In this document: positions 1 through 3,698 of the stretch, piece after piece
Numbering within the stretch: the stretch's first letter is position 1
Layout: each line of letters begins with the position of its first letter
DNA from: Synechococcales cyanobacterium PMM_0003
GTDB lineage: Bacteria; Cyanobacteriota; Cyanobacteriia; Pseudanabaenales; Pseudanabaenaceae
Length of the DNA stretch: 5,092 nt
NCBI GenBank assembly: GCA_949128015.1
Contig: CASBRC010000433.1
Span: 1-5,092, forward strand
Reading direction: 5' to 3'
Position numbers and translations under genes: made by a program
Notes under the pieces: model-generated
What the model saw: only the letters and a program-made list of their open reading frames with translations
Database searches by the model: none
Told to the model about the DNA's origin: nothing

Positions 1-2
1 GT

Positions 3-111
3 CAATGCGATCACCTCAATGATTATGTTTTTAAATTTGTTGTAGGCGATCACGATCGCTATTTTATTGATGTGAAGTGCGATCGGGCTGTGGATGTGGT
101 GAAAGGCGATC
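3..111 (+). repeat. Interspersed repeat copy A (left extension plus core)
   Basis: First of six same-orientation copies of a HIP1-rich repeat. The core (about 52-111) contains ATTTTATTGATGTGAAG, then GTGCGATCGGGCTG, then TGGATGTGG, and ends in GGCGATC. The left extension (about 3-51) has CCTCAATGATTAT and TTGTTGTAGGCGAT, shared with copies C and F. Both terminal octamers are degenerate: CGATCGC without the leading G at the left and GGCGATCA at the right. It ends 13 nt past the DUF5615 stop codon on the minus-strand reading direction. The left edge may extend beyond the window. Function unknown. Confidence 0.85.
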
Positions 112-124
112 AGCTATAAATTCT

Positions 125-484
125 CTACGAAAATGGCTTTCTAAATCTATATCCATTTGGCTCAACGACAACAAAAGCTCCAGTCAATTCCTGCTCCGAA
201 TAATTTTGTAGAACTCTTGCTAGTTCAGAATGGACTGAATTTACAGTATTTGGTAAAATTCGGAGATAGATAACACCCGACCCAAGCGCCCTCACAAAAA
301 TAAGATTTCCGTAGTCCCTATCTCGTGTAACTAAAATGCGGTTTAAATCTTGTGCAGTTTTGAGAACCTCCTCATCTTTAGCCTCTGAAAGTCCAAGTTG
401 ACGAACAAGAACAACATCATGCAGGTTATCTGCTAAGAACTTTGCCGTCGCAGCATAAACATCCTGATCGATTAAAAATTTCAT
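125..484 (-). CDS. DUF5615 family PIN-like toxin
   Basis: This 119-residue protein is recognised as a DUF5615 (PIN-like, Mut7-C-related) protein, the probable toxin of a DUF433/DUF5615 toxin-antitoxin pair. Family members are predicted metal-dependent RNases. The sequence shows the N-terminal strand FLIDQDV with acidic residues D6 and D8, an acidic DEE cluster at 37-39 at the start of a helix, and the strand-turn ILVTRDRDYGN at 50-60 with D55 and D57, which together fit a PIN-like acidic active site. Length is normal for the family. The ATG lies 2 nt after the stop codon of the DUF433 gene, so the two are surely co-transcribed and probably translationally coupled; no clear Shine-Dalgarno site is visible. 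Toxic activity is inferred from the family and the pairing, not shown by the sequence. Confidence 0.92.
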   Translation of the reverse strand: MKFLIDQDVYAATAKFLADNLHDVVLVRQLGLSEAKDEEVLKTAQDLNRILVTRDRDYGNLIFVRALGSGVIYLRILPNTVNSVHSELARVLQNYSEQELTGAFVVVEPNGYRFRKPFS

Positions 485-486
485 CT

Positions 487-711
487 TTATGCAGATATCA
501 AGCTAATTTCTTCAGACGATATCAAAGCAATAGCGTATTTGAGCGCAGCACGAATGTCTTCAATCTGAAGATCTGGATAGTAGTTTTGGATTATTTCTCG
601 AAAGGAAAGACCTTCATTAAGTAACTCAAGCACATTCTGCACAGTAATTCTTGTACCCGCTATACAGGGTTTACCAAAGTGTACTTGAGGATTGACCGAG
701 ATTCTGTCCAT
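487..711 (-). CDS. DUF433 domain antitoxin
   Basis: A 74-residue DUF433 protein, a small helix-turn-helix family commonly paired with PIN-like toxins. Family hallmarks are visible in order: FGKPCIAGTRITV at 12-24, the helix VLELLNEGLSFREII at 27-41, and YYPDLQIEDIRAALKYA at 44-60. It probably binds and neutralises the downstream DUF5615 protein and may bind its own promoter through the HTH. It is the first gene of the pair, with only 2 nt before the toxin start. The ATG at 711 is chosen because the protein then begins right at the conserved DUF433 N-terminus; upstream sequence has no strong ribosome-binding site. The C-terminal tail after residue 62 is short and not recognisable. The antitoxin role is inferred from family and gene order. 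Confidence 0.92.
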   Translation of the reverse strand: MDRISVNPQVHFGKPCIAGTRITVQNVLELLNEGLSFREIIQNYYPDLQIEDIRAALKYAIALISSEEISLISA

Positions 712-741
712 AAATATGATGCCAACAAATTTGCTCGACAG

Positions 742-751
742 TACAATTGTA
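742..751. promoter_or_regulatory. Possible operator palindrome upstream of the DUF433/DUF5615 pair
   Basis: TACAATTGTA is a perfect 10-nt palindrome 30 nt upstream of the DUF433 ATG. On the minus strand its first six bases, TACAAT, differ from a consensus -10 box at one base, so a bound antitoxin would cover the promoter. No convincing -35 box was found at 16-18 nt, and a 10-nt palindrome can arise by chance, so this is only a candidate. Confidence 0.27.
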
Positions 752-807
752 AAGCATAGTAGCCCAAGTGCATTTGACCTATGTTCTTACGATTTATTGT
801 TTAGAAT

Positions 808-868
808 GCGATCGCAATTTTATTGATGTGAAATGCGATCGGGCTGTGGATGTGGGAAAGGCGATCGC
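808..868 (+). repeat. Interspersed repeat copy B (core only)
   Basis: A full core flanked at both ends by perfect GCGATCGC octamers (808-815 and 861-868), with AATTTTATTGATGTGAAA and GGGCTGTGGATGTGGG between. It lacks the TTGTTGTAGGCGAT left extension; the sequence before 808 has no resemblance to that of copies A, C, D or F. It ends 7 nt from the xisI stop codon. Confidence 0.88.
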
Positions 869-875
869 TTACTAA

Positions 876-1214
876 TTAAGCAACAGCAAACCCTGTATAT
901 TGTCGAACTTTAGGATGGCGAAATCCAAGAACAATATCATTTTTAGTAACCCCAGCATCTGTCAAATCATTGACAATCCCCTCTTCAGTATCATCACACT
1001 GAACCCAAATTTTATCGCCAATTAAACTAAGGTGAATAGGTACAGAATGAAGATACTGATCCCCATTCCAGCCAATGTCTAAAACTAAATATTGTCCTCG
1101 TTCATCGTCAAATAGAACTTGAGAAGTATAGGCATCAGGAAGAGAAGCACGATAATCAGCGTGACTTTGCAGTACGTTCCTAATGACTCCTCGATATTTT
1201 AATTGGGTATCCAT
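876..1214 (-). CDS. xisI: XisI family protein (fdxN element excision controlling factor)
   Basis: A 112-residue XisI protein, full length for the family. Recognisable features are the N-terminal MDTQLKYRGVIRNVLQSHA, the central YLVLDIGWNG at 42-51, the W70-VQCDDTEEGI stretch, and the highly characteristic end VLGFRHPKVRQYTGFAVA. In Anabaena sp. PCC 7120 xisH and xisI are needed with the recombinase XisF for developmentally controlled excision of the fdxN element; the biochemical role of XisI is not known. It overlaps the end of xisH by 16 nt and starts with ATG; a GAGG lies 10 nt upstream inside xisH. No recombinase or nif gene is in the window, so a role in element excision here is not supported. 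A stand-alone paired function, possibly toxin-antitoxin or defence-like, is an inference from the neighbours. Confidence 0.94.
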   Translation of the reverse strand: MDTQLKYRGVIRNVLQSHADYRASLPDAYTSQVLFDDERGQYLVLDIGWNGDQYLHSVPIHLSLIGDKIWVQCDDTEEGIVNDLTDAGVTKNDIVLGFRHPKVRQYTGFAVA

Positions 1215-1618
1215 TGCACAATTGCCTCACTTTCATCATCAAAAACAACTAATTTAATAATCTGGTTTGTAAGTAAAATCTGCCCTAATTGTATCGTAAA
1301 TACACTATTAAAAGTTAAGCGAGAAACTGCAAGATAAAGATCTCGCTCGATTCCTGTCTCGTTGAGAATTTGGCGATATAGAACATATTGCCCTAAAGCC
1401 TGTTCTAAATCTTTGACATCAGACTGACCAACAAAACTTTTCACCTCAACAACAATTTTTTGAATCCCTTTTTCAGCACTAATCAGACGCTCTGCACCCA
1501 AATCCGCAGACAGCCTCTTTTTCCCAATTTGCAACGGAAAAGGATCGTGCGTAATCGTCCAACCATCTTTCTCTAGAGCCGTTTTGACAGTGTTATGGTA
1601 GATATCTCTTGCTGACAC
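1199..1618 (-). CDS. xisH: XisH family protein, PD-(D/E)XK nuclease-like
   Basis: A 139-residue XisH protein of usual family length. It begins SARDIYHNTVKTALEKDGW and continues TITHDPFPLQIGKK, both typical of XisH. A nuclease-fold active-site pattern is visible: D39 in SADLGAE followed by E58 and K60 in KIVVEVKSF, with a conserved Q73/Q77 helix after it. This matches the PD-(D/E)XK arrangement to which XisH is assigned, so a DNA- or RNA-cleaving role is plausible but unproven. The start is GTG at 1618: it fits the conserved family N-terminus, there is no in-frame ATG between it and an upstream in-frame stop, and the first internal methionine is absent from the conserved region. It is first in the pair and overlaps xisI by 16 nt. 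Confidence 0.94.
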   Translation of the reverse strand: MSARDIYHNTVKTALEKDGWTITHDPFPLQIGKKRLSADLGAERLISAEKGIQKIVVEVKSFVGQSDVKDLEQALGQYVLYRQILNETGIERDLYLAVSRLTFNSVFTIQLGQILLTNQIIKLVVFDDESEAIVQWIPN

Positions 1619-1670
1619 AAACTCAAGGATTGAAATTTATCGCTTTCAGTGTACTAGAAAATATGTCTCA

Positions 1671-1781
1671 AGGCGATCATCGCCTCAATGATTATTTTCC
1701 CAAGCTTGTTCTAGGCGATTCGCGATCGCAATTTTATTGATGTGAAGTGCGATCAGGCTGTGGATGTGGGGAAATGCGATC
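1671..1781 (+). repeat. Interspersed repeat copy C (left extension plus core)
   Basis: Longest copy in the window. The left extension starts with the palindrome AGGCGATCATCGCCT (1671-1685), followed by CAATGATTATTTTCC and AAGCTTGTTCTAGGCGAT. The core begins with GCGATCGC at 1722 and ends at GCGATC in 1776-1781. The central GATCAGGCTG differs by one base from the GATCGGGCTG of the other copies. It is immediately followed by copy D. Confidence 0.88.
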
Positions 1782-1784
1782 TCT

Positions 1785-1871
1785 TTTTCGAGCTTGTTGT
1801 AGGCGATTTGCGATCGCTGTTTTATTGATGTGAAGTGCGATCGGGCTGTGGATGTGGAGAAATGCGATCGC
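1785..1871 (+). repeat. Interspersed repeat copy D (partial left extension plus core)
   Basis: Tandem partner of copy C: the two cores begin at 1722 and 1810, a period of 88 bp. A shortened left extension with GAGCTTGTTGTAGGCGAT leads into a core bounded by GCGATCGC at 1810-1817 and 1864-1871. It ends 26 nt from the HEPN stop codon. Confidence 0.88.
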
Positions 1872-1897
1872 TATGATTTTGCCTGTATTTCCCGATT

Positions 1898-2305
1898 CTA
1901 CTTGTTGCTAAGAACCTCATCTGGCAATAATTGAACCACAAAATTTAGAATTAAATCAGCCATCTCTAAAGCTTCCGCAGCCTCATCCTGAGAAGGTTCA
2001 ATAACATCCCCTGGATAGCGAAACTCAGTTGCAAACGGAGTTAAAGTTTCTGCGGAAACTCGCAAAATTTCAAAATCAGGCTCAAAAACTAGACAACCTT
2101 GTAATAAAACGCTGAGATTATGGGTTTTCTGAAAAACAACCTCGCGATACGTTAAATAAGCTTTCAGGGATTTTTCGGCAGATTGCTGGCAATGATAAAC
2201 AACAACGTCAAAAAGCTGATTTTGAAATAACAACTCAGCCGCTTGTAAATCTCGCCGACTCTTCAGCAACCACTGCTGAATTTCATGACAATGTTCATGC
2301 TCCAT
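1898..2305 (-). CDS. HEPN domain protein, partner of an MNT nucleotidyltransferase
   Basis: A 135-residue HEPN-domain protein (PF05168-like), member of a HEPN/MNT pair. Visible hallmarks are SRRDLQAAELLFQNQLFDV at 16-34, the helix YHCQQSAEKSLKAYL at 37-51, THNLSVLL at 61-68 and EFRYPGD at 94-100. HEPN proteins of these pairs act as RNase toxins or as targets of the nucleotidyltransferase. The RX4-6H motif of the RNase-active HEPN proteins is not present: the nearest case is R54 to H62, with seven residues between, in the wrong part of the protein. Its exact role is therefore uncertain. The ATG overlaps the end of the MNT gene by 11 nt, so translation is probably coupled. The short His/Glu-rich start MEHEHCHE is not part of the domain. 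Confidence 0.92.
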   Translation of the reverse strand: MEHEHCHEIQQWLLKSRRDLQAAELLFQNQLFDVVVYHCQQSAEKSLKAYLTYREVVFQKTHNLSVLLQGCLVFEPDFEILRVSAETLTPFATEFRYPGDVIEPSQDEAAEALEMADLILNFVVQLLPDEVLSNK

Positions 2306-2618
2306 AGAGGATTATGCCTTCATGAATAATGCGATTCACCAAAGAACTACGAACATTTATTTTTTTGTCAACCTCTTCTCTTGTCATTACAATTACATCA
2401 GTAGGCATAGAAATACCGCGTAAATACCTATAAGCCTCACTAGCTCTTCGATAACGAGGCTGAGTTGACTGGGAAATGATCACCAATAAATCTAGATCGC
2501 TATCCTCATTTGGTTCACCATAGGCATAGGAACCAAACAGAAAGATTTGTTCGGGATTGAAACCAGAAACCAATCTTTGTACGATCCGATCCAGCAATGA
2601 GGTCGCTAACTGATTCAC
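2295..2618 (-). CDS. MNT-type minimal nucleotidyltransferase
   Basis: A 107-residue protein of the minimal nucleotidyltransferase family (MNT, pol beta superfamily; PF01909/PF18765-like). The catalytic signature is intact: G29-S30 followed after ten residues by D41 and D43 (GSX10DXD), plus a third carboxylate D74 in MPTDVIVMT. It could transfer nucleotidyl groups to its HEPN partner, as in HepT/MntA-type systems in which the MNT protein is the antitoxin. The GTG start at 2618 is chosen because an in-frame stop lies a few codons upstream with no ATG between, and the next methionine (residue 71) lies after the active site; GGTGG upstream may serve as a weak ribosome-binding site. It is the first gene of the pair and overlaps the HEPN gene by 11 nt. 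Assignment of which partner is toxic is inferred from related systems. Confidence 0.93.
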   Translation of the reverse strand: MNQLATSLLDRIVQRLVSGFNPEQIFLFGSYAYGEPNEDSDLDLLVIISQSTQPRYRRASEAYRYLRGISMPTDVIVMTREEVDKKINVRSSLVNRIIHEGIILYGA

Positions 2619-2644
2619 AAAACCACCATCGCAAACGCAAGTTT

Positions 2645-2673
2645 AGTCTAGTTTAAAAGGCAATATTCATCAA
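2645..2673 (-). promoter_or_regulatory. Possible sigma70-type promoter of the MNT/HEPN pair
   Basis: Reading the minus strand, TTGATG (2673-2668) is followed after exactly 17 nt by TAGACT (2650-2645), each matching four of six consensus bases. The -10 box lies 26 nt before the GTG start, giving a leader of roughly 20 nt. The -10 region is inside a small direct repeat, GTTTA GTCTA GTTTA on the plus strand, that could be a regulator site. Position and spacing are good; the matches are moderate. Confidence 0.38.
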
Positions 2674-2690
2674 GAGTCACTACCAAAGTA

Positions 2691-2759
2691 GCGATCGCAG
2701 TTTTGTTGATGTGAAGTGCGATCGGGCTGTGGATGTGGGGAAAGGCGATTTGCGATCGC
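2691..2759 (+). repeat. Interspersed repeat copy E (core with altered right end)
   Basis: The core starts with GCGATCGC at 2691 and has GTTTTGTTGATGTGAAG and GGGCTGTGGATGTGGGG, with no left extension. The right end reads GGCGATTTGCGATCGC rather than GGCGATCGC. The same GGCGATTTGCGATCGC string occurs in copy D, at the joint between its left extension and core. It is followed directly by a run of nine C (2759-2767) and seven A. It ends 24 nt from the XRE antitoxin stop codon. Confidence 0.87.
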
Positions 2760-2783
2760 CCCCCCCCAAAAAAACAATTACTC

Positions 2784-3080
2784 TCAAAGACTTTTAGACT
2801 TGACTAACTTCACCTCTAACTCACACCCTACAGCCTGAGCATAACGCCGTAAAGTTATTAGAGAAGGCGAATGCTTACCACTACTCAGCGATGACTCCAA
2901 TCGGGTAATTGCCGTAGCCTTAGTTCCCATCCGACTAGCCACCTGAGCCTGAGACAACCCAGCCTTCTCACGAGCAGCCAACATTTGCCGCAATAGTGAA
3001 AACTCAACATCCATACTTTCATAAGCCGCAAGAGTTTCAGGATTAGATAGAGCCTTAGCTTTTAATTCAGAGTGATTCAT
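2784..3080 (-). CDS. XRE/HigA-like helix-turn-helix antitoxin
   Basis: A 98-residue Cro/C1-type HTH protein, the probable antitoxin of the HigB-like toxin encoded just upstream. From the ATG at 3080, the HTH spans about residues 32-86: MLAAREKAGLSQAQVASRMG forms the first helices and the recognition region is TKATAITRLES, followed by PSLITLRRYAQAVGCELEV. The frame is open to an ATG at 3113, but the start at 3080 is preferred because a strong GGAGG lies 9 nt upstream of it and the extra eleven residues would be unlike the family. It overlaps the toxin gene by 14 nt. Toxin-first order is the higBA arrangement, and such antitoxins usually repress their own operon. Specific family naming beyond XRE is uncertain. 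Confidence 0.92.
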   Translation of the reverse strand: MNHSELKAKALSNPETLAAYESMDVEFSLLRQMLAAREKAGLSQAQVASRMGTKATAITRLESSLSSGKHSPSLITLRRYAQAVGCELEVKLVKSKSL

Positions 3081-3402
3081 TGTTTTTAACCTCCAACAAA
3101 CGCGATCGGGCAACTTTCAACTCTTTGGTAGGAGTCTTTTGCGACTTTTTTATAAATCCATGAAGCATTACGATGCGCTTATCGACAACCGTACAGTAAA
3201 AGACCCTAGCAATACCTTCATGTCCCTTAACCCGAAGCTCAAACAAGCCATCAGACATAGCCCGTGAATGTGGCATTCCAAGATTGGAACCAAATTCCAG
3301 CATCAAATCAGTAAGACGGAAGTATTTTGCAGCCAAACTGGGCGGTAAGTCGAGAATGAACTTCTCAACATCACGGTAAGCGTACTCAATATTCCACGAC
3401 AT
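3067..3402 (-). CDS. HigB/RelE-type toxin (phage Gp49-like family)
   Basis: A 111-residue protein of the type II toxin RelE/ParE superfamily, HigB or Gp49-like branch (PF05973). The characteristic core is intact: LGMPHSRAMSDGLFELRV at 41-58, GIARVFYCTV at 63-72, and IVMLHGFIKKSQKTP at 77-91, followed by a KELKVARSRLLE helix. R57, R66 and the K85-K86 pair fall where members of this family keep basic residues that contact mRNA at the ribosome. The likely activity is ribosome-dependent mRNA cleavage, held in check by the XRE protein. The ATG at 3402 gives a family-typical start with a Tyr/Asp-rich first strand; no Shine-Dalgarno site is apparent. The 3' end carries the ribosome-binding site of the antitoxin and overlaps it by 14 nt. 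Confidence 0.92.
   Translation of the reverse strand: MSWNIEYAYRDVEKFILDLPPSLAAKYFRLTDLMLEFGSNLGMPHSRAMSDGLFELRVKGHEGIARVFYCTVVDKRIVMLHGFIKKSQKTPTKELKVARSRLLEVKNNESL
3090..3094 (-). promoter_or_regulatory. Shine-Dalgarno site of the XRE antitoxin
   Basis: GGAGG on the minus strand, 9 nt before the ATG at 3080 and inside the end of the toxin gene. It is the clearest ribosome-binding site in the minus-strand island and decides the antitoxin start. A strong site on the antitoxin and none visible on the toxin fits the need to make more antitoxin than toxin. Confidence 0.72.
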
Positions 3403-3412
3403 ACAAGGATAG

Positions 3413-3426
3413 TAACATATTTGTTA
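3413..3426. promoter_or_regulatory. Possible operator of the HigB/XRE-like operon
   Basis: TAACATATTTGTTA is an inverted repeat with 5-nt arms (TAACA/TGTTA) around TATT, lying 10 nt upstream of the toxin ATG in a very AT-rich stretch where a promoter is expected. XRE antitoxins typically bind such short dyads over their own promoter. No unambiguous -35/-10 pair could be chosen because the region is too AT-rich. Confidence 0.33.
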
Positions 3427-3458
3427 TATTTACCGTATCTATAAATTATTTGAGAGTA

Positions 3459-3542
3459 AATGATTATCTTCTTAAGTTTGTTGTAGGCGATCGCAGTTTT
3501 GTTGATGTGAAATGCGATCGGGATCTGGGGAAATGCGATCGC
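3459..3542 (+). repeat. Interspersed repeat copy F (left extension plus shortened core)
   Basis: The left extension has AATGATTATCTTCTTAAG and TTTGTTGTAGGCGAT, fused without a spacer to the core so that one GCGATCGC (3487-3494) serves both. The core has GTTTTGTTGATGTGAAATG, then GATCGGGATCTGGGG where other copies have CTGTGG between GGG and the following ATGTGGGG: a 6-bp deletion and a G-to-C change. It ends in GCGATCGC at 3535-3542. It is the only copy in a divergent upstream region rather than after a stop codon. Confidence 0.86.
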
Positions 3543-3698
3543 TTGATGTTGATGAGTTTCCGATAGAAGCAGATAAGTTATTTCGTTCGCGATCCTTAGC
3601 TAGATTGCTATATTAGTAGTGACTAGATCAACGCTTAGCCATTTACTGAAATATTCCCAGTAAAAAGTTAAATTTTTCGCCTTTTTAACCTTATCTCT
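3543..3698. other. Non-coding leader region of the FAD oxidoreductase gene
   Basis: No gene is visible here. The stretch should hold the promoter of the oxidoreductase gene. A -10-like TATATT at 3609-3614 has only a poor TTCGCG at -35 spacing. A 6-bp inverted repeat GTTAAA (3667-3672) and TTTAAC (3684-3689) lies just before the start codon, with a T-rich loop; it could be a weak hairpin in the leader or a regulator site. No Shine-Dalgarno sequence precedes the ATG. Confidence 0.45.

Noticed and set aside
442..624. A plus-strand open frame of 60 codons
   Set aside because: It lies opposite the DUF433/DUF5615 pair, whose proteins are clearly recognisable, and its own translation resembles nothing; it is a shadow of those genes.
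876..1618. Evidence for an fdxN-type excisable element
   Set aside because: xisH and xisI are present but there is no xisF-like recombinase, no nif gene and no recognisable attachment sites in the window.
1671..1871. Insertion sequence or MITE remnant
   Set aside because: No transposase fragment and no target-site duplication could be seen. The only terminal symmetry is the palindromic HIP1 octamer, which is common across such genomes.
3081..3113. Longer XRE antitoxin starting at the ATG at 3113
   Set aside because: The strong GGAGG is placed for the ATG at 3080, and the eleven extra residues are not family-like and would deepen the overlap with the toxin gene.
3..3542. Integron gene-cassette array with attC sites
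   Set aside because: The one-operon-one-repeat layout is similar, but the repeats lack the paired GTTRRRY/RYYYAAC core sites, the cassettes hold two genes each, and no integrase is in the window.
3..3542. CRISPR array
   Set aside because: The repeats are about 60-110 bp, diverged from each other, and separated by whole genes rather than by short unique spacers; no cas gene is present.
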